A stretch of 64,000 nucleotides of DNA from Jaltomata sinuosa (GCA_003996215.1 QJPP01001741.1:186001-250000); one strand, 5' to 3'. Positions 11,301 through 22,010 are shown, numbered from the stretch's first letter. Notes: generated by a model not told the origin, from the sequence alone. A program made the numbers and translations.

Positions 11301-14300
11301 CGTCCTGCCACCATTGCCCCATCGCACTTCCTTCCAGTCCTACCTACAGTTGACATGAGTGATAATGCTGTGCACATGACACAAGACTAGGGAAGTATAA
11401 GGTTACAGTATCCACATGTGCGCCAAATTATGCATCTATAGTAGAGCATCTTAGTGCTAACTTTTGTCTGCCCTCCAATCTCTTGGCCTTGTTTCAGGGA
11501 TTAGCTGAACAAGTAGAGACACAGCGTCAAGGAGACAGATCAATGAAATAGGGCAGAACTACTTGAAGATTGCTACATGTTATCATTCTCTTATGACTAA
11601 GCCTGTTAACTCTTTCAGCTACTGGGATTCTTGACTTCTTTTGTTCTAAATAACAAACTGATCAAGTTTCCAATACGGCCTCTATTTCAGTTTATGTGTC
11701 TTACTACATTATACACCTCTAGTTTAAGAAAACAAGATTCAAAAGTCTCTCTAATTTTCTCAAACTTCATGCCTAGTGAAACTAAGACACAAATAGAAAA
11801 GGATGGAGTATTTTTTTCTGGGTCCATGTTCAAACAGCACAACTACCAGTTGCATACGGTATTAAAATTTCTTATACAGCTGGACTGCCTATAACATATA
11901 GAAGGTGAAAAGCTTACAGTTTCTTTTGCAGCAGACATTGCAAGAAAACCTGCTCCCATTTCTACTTCTTGCAACCCAACCACTACTATTCCAACATCTG
12001 AAACTGTGGAACCAAGCCAAGCTGCAAGTGATTCCTGTGAAACTCTTCCCTGACCGACATTCCAGCTGCCAACTAAAATCCTGAAATCTTCTTTTCTAGT
12101 ATACAGATGTTCTTTCTCAGCTAACTCTGGTCGTATTATGTTATCAATAGGTCCTGGAGAGGCAAGACTCCATCCACGTATACCTCCATGAGTAGCCAAG
12201 CTGAAAAGATAGTTATCCCCAACTACCATTTTTACTACAGGCCCATTGTGAGCAACCCAACCAACTAGCAAGTTTCCTTCAAGATCCAGCATCTGTACCA
12301 TGCCACTTATGTAGCCAACCCATATCCGAGAACCATGAGCGCATAAGCTTAGAACAGCACAAGGATGGTGATGAAAATCTTGCAAACGGTTGCCATTTCC
12401 ATCCCAATGCACAAGTAAACCATTTGAACACCCACTCCAAATCATTCCATCGGATGCAAGCACAAGGGCTTCTGTTTTTTTACTATCTTCTGCAAATGCT
12501 CCTGCCCCCTTTGAAGCAACCCGACGGACAGCTTCTGCAGCTCCCATTATAGCATTACGTGACCGCTGCAAAAAGCTACTTCCTTGTGACTTTTCCTTTT
12601 TAGATTTGGATACAATCTTCGCATTCATCTCATCCTCTGTTGCTTGGTCTTGCACTGATGACATGTCACCCCGGTTTTCAATTTGACCTTCTGCATTGTA
12701 AACTTTAAGGAGTTCCCTTGTCCGTGCATCCCTGCAGTTTCCCAACTATCAGAGTAATTAGGAGTGACAATTTATTATGCACACAAAATCGTTCAGATGG
12801 AAGCAATAAAGAGGAACCTACCATAACGAGAAGGATGCGGATCCAGCTGCCCACACTTTTGCTCTTACATGATCAGATAACAAATACTTCACATCAGAGG
12901 ATGAGATGTTACAGACACCATTAACTGTAACTTGGCTCCTAAGGTCAATGGATGACCGTTCCACAAGTAAAGCAGCCATGTGTCTTTCTTCTGGTGATAA
13001 AGAGAGAGATTTTTCAACAGATTCCCCTGGCCAAATCCTAATGTTACCACCCTCGGACCCTGACCATATATCACCTGGATATGCAAGTAAACTGTCATGA
13101 TACTTGTCCATCGGAAAATTAGAAGCAATACATTTCATCATTTATGTGATGACATAAGCTAACAACTGAGGTTCTCAACTACCAGTAAGACCAAATAACG
13201 TATATGAATCAATGCTGTTGAGGCAACTATGGAATATAAGCTCAGGTTATAACCTGGAAAAATTGAACTTCAAAATAAGCATTCCACGAGTGTTCTCGAT
13301 TATTATTGCAAGACTTGCAAAAAACACTTACAGCTATAGTGAAACTATGGAGCGGAATGACAAAGAGACCTTGTGTGCAATCAGAAAAAAAGGACAAGTG
13401 AAGGTTAATTATTGGTCCAGATAACTGGCTGGTTGTTTGTCTCAGGCACATCGAGAAACACACTTGCCCTAGCATCTCTTCTGTTTTTTCTGTCAAAGTT
13501 ATTTAAATGCCTAAGTGAAACTTTCCATTATTTTCAGCATCGCACGCACAAATAGTTAGGATCCAAAATCCTAATCTTAATCAACATTATTCCCACAAGG
13601 AAAATAAAAGATCCTTACTCTTACAAGTAAAGAAGCTCTTTTTCCTTTTCCTGTGCCTAATTTTCAAGGGTTGATATCTAGAAACTCCAAATGATACATC
13701 CCAACCATAGCTACCAAAACCAAGAGGAGCTTACATATATTTTCAGTTCAAAGGTGCACAAATAAAAATTTCAATAGGCGGATTAAATCATAAACATTAA
13801 TGATGGGGGATCATTTCTTTTCACAGACGAATTACAAACGCGACCAAGGATAAGTTGATATATTACCATAAGAAGACATGACCATGGAAAGAACAGAACC
13901 ACGATGAGCCTGCCAGGAGAGTCCTTCCTTGAAAGGAGATTCATCAAAATTTGATTGCTCCATCTTCCAGGACCTAATTTTGCCATCTTTGTGTCCACTC
14001 CAGATCAACCTACTCCCACTATCAACCATCAAGCATAATGTGGGTGATGTATTTGTTGACTCGTGAAATGGAGCAGCATCCTCATCTCCTCTCCTTGTCC
14101 TTTCCCCAATACCCATTCCTGGCTTATACTGATCTGAGAAATTCCACACTCTTATACCACATTCAAGTCCAGCCCATAATTGTGTCTCTGTACAGGCAAT
14201 GGTCCTCAGAAATTTTCCAACCTGTATAAATTGGGGAAAAGAACAAAAATATTTTTAGCACACAAACATAGAACGAAGAATGTTAAACAATAAACACACA

Positions 14301-15744
14301 CACCCTTTCTGTTTCTGATTCATTTGTCAATCAATGACATCAAAGTTGTGAAAGTTTTGCTGAACAGTACATAGTTGTTAAGAAACAAATGAGTTCTAGA
14401 ATCCCTCACTACTCCTCCATATCATATTTCATTTCCCCAGAAACAAGTAAAGGGATCTATTAAGACTTCAAATGTATTACCTTGTTGTTTTAAAGTAGAA
14501 ACAATTACAACTTGCGTCATTTTAGCGTATAATTTTTGAATATTTAAATTAACAATAAAACTTTTAATTTATGTTCCACTTAGTTCTAAATATCAAACAA
14601 ATTGATAAACCAAAAGAATTTGAGAATCTATTTTAAAGACTACTTTAGCACCATAGTGCGGAGTATTGGAACATTGGCTCGAGGCATTTTCTTTATCCCT
14701 TCTTACCCCGAAAAAGTAAGGACACCTTATGTTCCTGAACTCATAATTATTTACCATCTTGTGACTAATCTAGCTATCCTCCTCCATCCCTTGGGACAAA
14801 CGAGGGATAGTACATGAATACTCACCCGTTTCCATATTCTATACCCTTTGGCCGGATCTTAGGTCCTGATTCACACGAACCCTTAGGTTTGGTGTATATC
14901 GTTTGTGTTACTCAAGAAATTAATACTAATAATTTTATATCATTTTCTCCAACTAATTTGGGATATATGTATATACTCCCTCAGTTTCACTTTGTTTGTC
15001 TTACTTTCCTGTTTAGTCATTTTCAATAAGAATGTCTCTTTCCTTTTTTAACAACTCTTAAATTTCAACTTTTCACATGACATGTTTAAGATCACAAAAT
15101 TAAAGAAAATTTTGATACATTCTACCTATCTTTAGTTTAACACCACAAGATTCAAAAATCTTGTTAATTTACTTTTTTAAACTCTGTGTCAAGTCAAAAC
15201 CAGACAACCAAATTGGAAAAGGAGGGAGTATATATTTGTAGTAACTACAATTCCTCACTTGGGTTTCCCTAAGGGGGTGAGGCCTTAGTTCATGGCAAGA
15301 TGGACGTGAGGGATGTACAGAGGCACGAGTTGGGACTTTAAAGATCCCAACTCCACCACCACCTCCAACAAATTCCGGCAACGGCTGCTGCTGTTGATTA
15401 ATATCATCCTCCGAGACAGCTGCCGTCGTTGTCAGCCCAAAATTACCTGCATCAAACACCTTCCCTGACGACACACCTGTAGTAGTGCTGTAAGTAGAAT
15501 AAGGATAAAAATCTTCATCATCAGAAGAATCCTCCTCGTACATTAACCCATGATTATTGTTATCGATGATATTAGTGGGAATATCAAAGCTGTGATGACG
15601 AAACTGGTGGTAACGCTTGTGGTGAGTTCCTGTATTGGTTCTAAGCTGGTGGCTGTATGAATGAACTTTTTTACGCGGTGTTGGCTCATTGCTAAGGCCC
15701 TCCAATGCCTGTTTTTCATCCTCCTCAAATTTTTCGTCGTCCAT
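8335..15744 (-). CDS. FRA3-like: WD40-type II inositol polyphosphate 5-phosphatase (FRA3/5PTase12-14 class), 12 exons
   Basis: Exons in transcript order are 15744-15259, 14221-13867, 13074-12822, 12731-11918, 11343-11219, 11024-10940, 10766-10601, 10183-10143, 10057-9790, 9626-9503, 9428-9068 and 8688-8335. All have GT/AG borders and phases that close, giving 1143 aa, the usual length for this class. Residues 1-162 are acidic, His/Gly/Gln-rich. Residues 163 to about 580 form the WD40-like region (LWAGLECGIRVWNF, IWSGSEGGNIRIW, IWSGCSNGLLVHW). The phosphatase domain begins at SWNVGQG (about 587) and includes VGLQEVEMG (about 616), GDFNYRL (about 798), PAWCDR (about 875) and ESDHKPV (about 914). 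A C-terminal domain follows. Known members remove the 5-phosphate of phosphoinositides or inositol phosphates, and Arabidopsis FRA3 affects fibre secondary walls. No lesion is seen. Exon 9 could use an alternative upstream acceptor, but GCTGCAGC at 10057 keeps phase with RGTN of exon 8. Confidence 0.95.
10266..10573. mobile_element. Mutator-like MITE with long inverted repeats, in phosphatase intron 7
   Basis: It is 308 bp. The left end GGCATAATACCTAAACATGC and the right end, reverse-complemented, GGCATAATACATAAACATGC match with one difference, and the inverted repeats extend for over 90 bp each (CCAACTTTGGATGTGCAC and CACTTAGACTTGTATA sections on both arms). A perfect 9-bp target-site duplication, AATAGAAAA, lies at 10257-10265 and 10574-10582, which is typical of Mutator-superfamily elements. 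The loop carries several ACGTGGC motifs. It makes up about three quarters of the 417-bp intron. Confidence 0.9.
11676..11808. mobile_element. Diverged Stowaway-like MITE in phosphatase intron 4
   Basis: The left end CGGCCTCTATTTCAGTTTAT and the right end, reverse-complemented, CTCCATCCTTTTCTATTTGT plus GTCTTA on both sides resemble the Stowaway/Tc1-mariner consensus CTCCCTCCGTTTCA. Flanking TA dinucleotides at 11674-11675 and 11809-11810 fit the TA target-site duplication. It is 133 bp with diverged ends, so probably old. Confidence 0.65.
14976..15228. mobile_element. Stowaway MITE in phosphatase intron 1
   Basis: The left end is CTCCCTCAGTTTCACTTTGT. The right end, reverse-complemented, is CTCCCTCCTTTTCCAATTTG. 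Both are close to the Stowaway terminal consensus. TA duplications lie at 14974-14975 and 15229-15230. It is 253 bp, AT-rich and non-coding, and its right end is only about 30 bp from the splice donor of coding exon 1 at 15258. Confidence 0.85.
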
Positions 15745-16159
15745 CAGATGGAATTAATATTATATAATAAAGAGTCAAGATTTGAAACCTTTTTAACAAT
15801 CATAGAAGAAAAACAGGGGGGGGGGGGGGGGGAATACAACAATAGGGGAAAGGCGAAATTTTCCAAATGTGGAAAAAAGGGGGGAAATGGGAAGGAGAAA
15901 AAAGAGAAGAAAATGGGGATATGACAGAAATGTGTGAAGAAGAAAGGGAGAGCATATGTGAGGGGGGTGGGTGGGGGAGACGGGGTAAGAAGAGAAGGGT
16001 AGGTGTGTGTGTATAGTGGACATGCATGGGAAGAAGAGAGGAGAGAGCGGAAGGTGGTTTTGCGGAGAAGGCGAGAATTGTACCGACAGGAAACTTATTT
16101 TCATTTTTCATGTCGAGAAAAATCAACCATGGCTACTTTTTAAGTCTCAAAATTAATAT
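15745..16159 (-). promoter_or_regulatory. 5' UTR and proximal promoter of the phosphatase gene, with C17 tract
   Basis: Upstream of the start codon at 15744 the transcribed strand side is strongly pyrimidine-rich (15820-16080). It includes an uninterrupted run of 17 G on the + strand at 15816-15832, read as C17 about 70 nt upstream of the ATG. CT-rich leaders are common in plant 5' UTRs. No TATA box could be assigned with confidence. A Mutator-like element begins at 16160, about 415 bp upstream of the ATG, so little native promoter may remain. Confidence 0.5.
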
Positions 16160-16424
16160 GGGAAAACTATACAAAATAGATTAAATTATTTATCCAAAAT
16201 AAATTCAACCAATTTATTTAGGATTAATGAATTAGCGGCTCAAATTATTTACCCGCTTACCCACTTCATTCCGGGATAACTACACAAATACTCATTAAAG
16301 GGAGTGGTTTTGTATTTTTGTCCCCCATAAGAAAAGTCTTACAAAAATAATATTCCTTGTTTTTATGTATAGAACAACTATCTTTTTGCCCCTCTATACC
16401 TTAAATATTTTTAAATAACTCTCC

Positions 16425-16756
16425 ATGCTCATTTGTCTCTCAACTTTTATATTTATTTCTTTTTCTCTTTTATTTATTTATTTTATTTTATTTTTTCTTT
16501 TATCTTTTTTTTTCTTTTTTTCTCAATCTTTATTTTTTTCCTTTTCTCCTTTCAATTCTATTTTTTTCTCCTTTTTATTTTTTATTTTTTATTTTTTTCA
16601 ATCTTTATTTTTTCATTTATTTTTTGTTTTGTCTTTTTTTCTTCGTTTTTTTCTTTTTTTTCTCTCAACTTCTATTTTTTTATTTTTTTCTTTGATTTTT
16701 AATTTTTCTTTTCTTTTTATTTTTATAATCATTTTTCTCGACCTTTATTTTTTTTA
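16425..16756. repeat. Homopyrimidine tract (left arm of the inner element)
   Basis: About 330 bp of almost pure T/C on the + strand (TTTTATTTTTTTC-like runs). It forms the inner part of the left inverted arm, and open frames read through it are low-complexity Phe/Ser/Leu strings with no real coding signal. It is complementary in character to the purine tract at 17785-18090. Confidence 0.8.
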
Positions 16757-17715
16757 TGAGATGTTCTATAACTCTTGCTTTAGAGGCAAAACTTAGCCTA
16801 AGCACTTCCAAACAACAAATTATGCGCCATGAGCAAGACTTGACACTAGTACATTGTGTCTTGATTTATGAGATGTTTTATAACACTTGCCTCAAAGGCA
16901 AGACTTAGCCCAAGGACCTCTCAAAAAATATAAGTTACGCCACATGGGCAAGAGTTCATACTACTTCATTGTGTCTTAATTTATGAGATACTCTATAACT
17001 CTTGCCTTATATGCAAGACTTAGCTCAAGGATTTTCAAACAACAAGTTATGCCCCACGAGCAAGACTTGACACTACCTCGTTGTGTCTTGATTTATGAGA
17101 CATTCTATAACTCTTGCCTTAGAGACAAGACTTGGCTCAAGGACTTTCAAACAACAAGTTACGCCTCATGGGCAAGAGTTGACACTATCACATTGTGTTT
17201 GATTATTGCCTAAGAGACAAGACTTAGCCCAAGTACTTTCAAATAACAAGTTACGCCCCATGGGCAAGATTTGACACTACCACATTGTGTCTTGATTTAT
17301 GTGATGCTCTATAACTCTTGCCTTAGAAGCAAGACTTAGCTCAAAGACTTTCAAACAACAAGTTACGCCTCATGGGCAAGAATTGACACTAGCTCATTGT
17401 GTCTTGATCATGAGATGCTCTATAACGTTTGCCTTAGAGGCAAGACTTAGCCCAAGGGTCTCCCAAAAAACAAGTTATGCCCCATGGGCAAGAGTTAACA
17501 CTGCTTCATTATGTCTTAATTTATGAGATGCTCTATAGCTCTTGGCTTAGAGGCAAGACTTAGCTCAAGAATTTCCAAACAACAAGTTAAGCCCCACGAG
17601 CAAGACTTGACACTACCTCATTGTGTTTTGATTTATGAGATGTTCTATAACATTTGCCTTAGAGGCAAGACTTGTTCCAAAGGACTTCCAAACAACAAAG
17701 AACACCCTTAAGTTT
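16757..17715. repeat. Tandem array, about nine copies of a ~112-bp unit
   Basis: Unit starts (TGAGATGCTCTATAACT or close variants) occur at about 16757, 16869, 16984, 17095, 17300, 17411, 17524 and 17636, with one unit near 17200 lacking its first part. Each unit includes CTTGCCTTAGAGGCAAGAC, ACAAGTTACGCC, CATGGGCAAG and TTGACACTACC. The segment CTTGCC-TTAGA-GGCAAG is a 6-bp-stem hairpin. Units differ by scattered substitutions and occasional indels. The short open frames in it are repeats, not genes. Confidence 0.9.
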
Positions 17716-17784
17716 ACTTCGATTTCAAAGAAAGAAGATCCTCTTTGTGGATTATCCAACTTTTTGTTCATTAGCAAAAATAAT

Positions 17785-18090
17785 AGAGGTTAAGAAAAAA
17801 GAAAAAAAAGAGAAGAAAAAAAGAGAAAAGGAAAAAATAAAGATTAAAAAAAAGAAAAAAAAATGAGAAAAAAAGAAAAAAGGGAAAAAAAGAATAAAAA
17901 ATAAATAAAGGTTGAGAAAAAAAAAGAACAAAAAAAAGTTGAGAGAAAAAGAAAAATAAAAAAAAATAAATAAATGTTGAGAAAAAAGAAAACGAGAATT
18001 AAAAAAAATGAGAAAAAAGAAAAAAATAGAAAAAAGAAAAAAAATTAAAAAGATAAATGAAAAAATAAAAATAAAAATTAAAAGTTGAGC
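17785..18090. repeat. Homopurine tract (right arm of the inner element)
   Basis: About 300 bp of almost pure A/G on the + strand (AAAAAAGAAAAAAAGAG-like), the counterpart of the pyrimidine tract at 16425-16756. It is followed outward by TTGAGCGACAAATGAACATG, which mirrors CATGCTCATTTGTCTCTCAA at the left. Confidence 0.8.
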
Positions 18091-18251
18091 GACAAATGAA
18101 CATGGAGAGTTGTGGTGTAGAGGGGCAAAAATTTATTTGTTCTATACATAAAAAAGAAGGAAGAGTATTTTTTAAAGACTTTTCGTATGGGAGGCAAAAT
18201 TGAAGACCACTCACTTTTGGGGACACTCCATGTAATTTCCTGCTTCATTCC

Positions 18252-18905
18252 TTTTTATTTCGCGCATGACGTCAGCATGACATCAACATCACTACCATGA
18301 ATTAATCATCAGTGATACTCCATCGGTATATCGATATCATATCGATATCATAGAGGACTGAGCTTAATCTTTTGTAACACTCCGTCGGTAAATTGATACC
18401 CTATCAGTATCATATAGGACTGAACTCTTTTTTTAAGAAATAAATAAAAAATAATTAAGAGAAAATTATTAAAGTTACAAGCTTATTAATTAAACTCTAA
18501 ATTAGTAGAATATATATTTTTATAAAAAAAATTCTCTTTTTGCAAATTAAAAAAAATTGTATCTAAATTATGACTCCTTTTTAACTATTTTTAAATTAAA
18601 ATACTGAAGAACTGAAATGTACCTCAATGATATCATGCCAATATATAGATATACCGTAATGGTATCATGGATAATTGAGTAATCTCATCGAAGGACTGAA
18701 GCAAATCTCAATGAAAACACTGCTCAGTTACTCTGTGATACCACCAGAATAATATTATACTTTAATGGTATCAAGGAGGAAGAAGTAGTCCTTCAATGAA
18801 GACACTGCTCAGTTACTTTGGATACCATCAGAGTATATTCATATACTGTGATGGTATCAGAGAGGAAAAAGAGGGTGAGCGATGATGTCAGCATGACGTC
18901 AGTCC
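18252..18905. repeat. Imperfect repeats with GGTATCA motifs and paired TGACGTCA palindromes
   Basis: Phrases such as CCATCGGTATATCGATATCAT, TCGGTAAATTGATACCC and TAATGGTATCA recur at 18310-18420 and 18630-18865, each followed by AGGACTGA or GACACTGCTCAGTTAC variants. GACGTCAGCATGACATCA at about 18268 and GATGTCAGCATGACGTCA at about 18882 are related, each with one perfect TGACGTCA (18267-18274 and 18892-18899). They border the region like a pair of direct repeats. No coding potential. Confidence 0.6.
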
Positions 18906-19021
18906 ATTTCTTTTAGATATATGCTATTTTAGGATAAAAAAAGGGGCATGAAAGTAATGGGGCATTTAATGGTAAATATTTTACTTTTTTGGGGTACAAG
19001 TGTTCTTTTCCCAATTAATAT

Positions 19022-20730
19022 TGGTGCCAACTTTGACTAGCCAAGTTCAAAGCCTACTTAAAGTTTTAATTAAGTTAATTGAAATTTGAAAATAATTTTT
19101 AAAACTTGTTAACTTTTGTAAAATACAAAAAAAATCAACTTATTAATTTCAAAAATAATCCCCAGTTCAAAATTCAGAACCGATTATTATTTCTCTTCTC
19201 TCTTTTCTTTCAAAATTTAAAATTGATGGTTCCTCTTCTTCTTCTGTTCTTCCGGCGATTTCAAACTCAATAGCGATCACAACCTTTATTCTTCATTTCT
19301 CATCAGCGATCTCTACTTTTTCTTTCTCTTCTCAGGTAAAATTTTCTCTTTTATTTGGTTCAAAAAGTTAGAATTTTAAAAATAATATTTTTGGTTGAAG
19401 AAGAAGAAGAACTAAGTCTTCTCTTCAAAGTTAGAGTTAATAATTTTGTTGTTTCATTCTTAAGAAAGAAACCTTAATTTGTGGTATTTATTAACACTTG
19501 ATATGGTTGTATATTTGTAAATAGTGTATATCTGAAAGTGAAATTTAAATTTTTATTGTTGTTGTTCTTTTTCTTGTTCTTGTTCTTGATGGAAGTGAAA
19601 ATCTTATTTTTACTGAGCAATTTGTTGAAATAGTTAAATGATCTGTTTGACAAAGGCAAACAACTGTTGAGATTGCAGCATACTTAAAAATCTCTTTTTG
19701 GTGTATTTTGTCTATTTTTCTTGTTATTATATTGTGTGTTGTTAAATGAGACACAACGATGTAGTGACATCGATATTGTTTTGATTTTGTTGTTGTCCTC
19801 TGTGATATAAGAGAAGGGCCTTGCAACTATTAGTCACCTGTTGAAAAAAGTCAAAATAGTATTGTAATTTTTTTTTTCAACAACTATGTAATATATTGCA
19901 ATAGATTACCCATTTGTTGCAAAGTCACCTGTTGAAAAATTAAAATAATATTATAAATTTTTTATTTTTTTCAATAGCTAAGTAATATGCTGCAATAGAT
20001 TACCCATTCGTTGCAACAAATTAGTCACATGTAGAAAAATAATATAATTGCAATACTATTTTGATTTTTTTCAATAAATAGGTAATCTATTATAAGAGAT
20101 TCCCCACCTATTGAAAAAAATCAAAATTGTATTGCATCTGTATTATTTTTTTCAACATGTGACTAATCTATGCAATATATTACCAATACGTTGCAACAGA
20201 TTACATATTTGTTACAACAACTCAGTCACTTGTTGCAATAGATTACTCAGTTGTTAAAATATTATATGGGTAAACTACCTAAAGAGAAAAACATCCTTAT
20301 CATATCTATTATTTATCGAATCAGTTTATTTTAATAACTTAATATACCACATTTTATCAAAAAAATCTTTCTTTCTATCAGATACATCGATATACCCAAG
20401 GCACCGCATATCCCACCTCTTACGCCTAATATCACGACAACTTTCAAATTCAAAATCTAAATTTCACGGTTAAATGCATTTCTCCCCTTGTTTATCTTTC
20501 CTCATCTTCACTAAACCACGTTCTTTCACCATTACCAAGTATTTGACAATTATGAGATTCATTATTTTAATTTGGAGAGTTTAGTTGATGATTTAATTAA
20601 TATTTTAGCTATGTATCTATAGTTTATAGAAGCTTTAAATACTAAGTTTTAACTTTAATTCATAAATTTCAAATTGATTTCAAAAAGTGTGGTGATTATG
20701 GCTTAATACAAAGCTTTTTTAACTTTATTA
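19022..20730. other. AT-rich region with degenerate TTGCAACA/TTGAAAAA repeats
   Basis: From about 19830 to 20270 the motifs TTGCAACAGATTA, GATTACCCATTTGTTGC, CACCTGTTGAAAAA and AGTCACTTGTTGCAATAG recur in both orientations at irregular spacing. Just before it, 19200-19335 is C/T-rich and ends CTTCTCAGGTAAAATT, which looks like a leader exon with a splice donor, possibly belonging to the decayed transposon gene downstream. No intact gene is recognised. Confidence 0.5.
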
Positions 20731-22010
20731 ATGGTGAATGAAAAACCTTCATTTAGTTTGAGTGTTACACAGTTAGACAACATTGTAGGAACTTGTACAG
20801 AATTTGTCACCGATGTTTATGACGGTGATGATAAGGGTTTTGCTGAAAACGTATCTAAACATCGTAACAATCTTGTAGAAAAAATGCAAATGCATGAAGA
20901 TCTCCGAAAGAAGAATAAATAATCAACTAAATGATGGCCCGAATGAACCAAAAGATAAAGCAGTAGAAGACAAAGATTGTAATTCTCAAATAAAGGTAAA
21001 CTATACGGCATTCCTAGTACATTATGCTAGTTCTGCTTATGTATCTGGTTTAGGCCCACATACATGAGTATATGTATCAGTATATTGTGTCTCTATTAAA
21101 TATTGATAAGTTTCTGATACATATAAGTGCATATAAATATTATCTATGTATCTGGTATCTATTTATATAGACTGCATATATGTGTACATGATACATAATA
21201 TGTACATGTATTATAAGTAGATACATTATTGTATGTAGTTACATAATTTATTTGATCCGCAATGTATCATGTTTCATTAATGAAAAATATGTATCATTAT
21301 AGATTTTTAAATACAGGTCCAAATGTTTGACGGATCTGAGAAATAGTGATGTATCAGCTAATGTTATATAAATAATGGGTAGCCAGATACATTTCTATAT
21401 GTATCTATATACATGATACATATCAATGTACATGTGTACCCTTATATTCACAGTCCAATAGTCTGATACATAGACTTGTACATGACTGCATGTATCTAGT
21501 TAGGTAGAGTATGTGCAGCATATATAACAATGTATCTAGTTTGAATAGTGATTTTTATTTATTTATTGATGTATCTGATGCAAATACTATATTTTACATG
21601 TTATGATTATATGCAGGAAATTAAATTTATACTTGAAAAATCACCTATCTATCCTCTCCGTATCAGTAGCCAAGACAATATTGATACTGTCACAGACCTG
21701 AATACTCAACAATAAAAAAATTACAATATTTGAGACGACCTGCTTTGGAGTATATCTCAATATACCTAAATGTACATTTCAAGGATAAGTTTTTAGGTGC
21801 ATCATGACTTTTGAAGTAGAACAAGACAATCCCAATGATTTCTGAATATGTGTGAATGAAATCCTTCTACGGTTTAGCATTTTTGAGTTAGTGTTGATTA
21901 TTGACTTAAAATGCACTGGGAGTGAGGAAAATTTTCAATTCTTTGATGATGAGCCGAGCAGGCTTAGGAAGAAGTATATTCCAGGTTCAGACCTTGTCAA
22001 TAAATTCTAA
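20731..22010 (+). pseudogene. Decayed DUF1985 (Ulp1/Mutator-associated) transposon gene fragment
   Basis: The best-supported part is 21717-22010, where one frame reads TCFGVYLNIPKCTFQG, CIMTFEVEQDNPNDF, FSIFELVLIIDLKCTG and PSRLRKKYIPGSDL, interrupted by in-frame stops. This matches the DUF1985 pattern (EFAIITGLKC..) found in plant proteins carried by Mutator-like elements with Ulp1-type proteases. Upstream, a 63-codon open frame at 20731-20922 and a likely intron 20996-21616 (GGTAAA ... TGCAGG) may be earlier parts of the same gene; those codons are not recognised by themselves. The fragment is truncated at 22,017 by Element 1, and the protease part is absent. Function lost. Confidence 0.65.
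20997..21610. repeat. TGTATC/GATACA-rich intron-like sequence
   Basis: Within the probable intron of the decayed gene, TGTATC and its complement GATACA occur many times (for example ATGTATCTGGT, GATACATAATATGTACATG, ATGTATCATG), with dense TACATGTA palindromes. The pattern resembles expansions of a short word rather than a regular tandem array. Confidence 0.6.

Larger units (their letters stand above)
16273..18242. mobile_element. Inner Mutator-like foldback element with tandem-repeat core
   Basis: It is 1970 bp, flanked by a perfect 9-bp duplication, CTTCATTCC, at 16264-16272 and 18243-18251. The arms are long inverted repeats: the left has AAGAAAAGTCTTAC, TTTTTATGTATAGAACAA, TTTTGCCCCTCTA and ACTCTCCATG in order, and the reverse complement of the right has the same series. 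Each arm then continues into a low-complexity tract of about 330 bp, pyrimidine on the left and purine on the right. The core is a ~112-bp tandem array. No protein-coding gene was found; it is non-autonomous. Confidence 0.78.
16160..19012. mobile_element. Outer Mutator-like element (candidate), host of a nested element
   Basis: A 9-bp direct repeat, AATTAATAT, flanks the segment at 16151-16159 and 19013-19021. The left end starts GGGAAAACTATACAAAATA and the reverse complement of the right end starts GGGAAAAGAACACTTGTAC, so the ends share GGGAAAA but only weak similarity beyond. The duplication is AT-rich and could be chance, hence moderate confidence. No transposase coding is visible. The right part (18,252-19,012) holds imperfect repeats of GGTATCA-type sequence and two TGACGTCA palindromes. 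Confidence 0.5.

Noticed and set aside
12390..13100. Plus-strand open frames across phosphatase exons 3 and 4
   Set aside because: Antisense shadows of exons that encode clear WD40-like sequence on the minus strand.
16425..16796. Long open frames rich in Phe, Ser and Leu
   Set aside because: They come from a homopyrimidine tract; there are no stops because there are few purines, not because of coding.
16757..17715. CRISPR-like array of regularly spaced repeats
   Set aside because: The whole ~112-bp unit is repeated with no unique spacers, in a plant transposon context.
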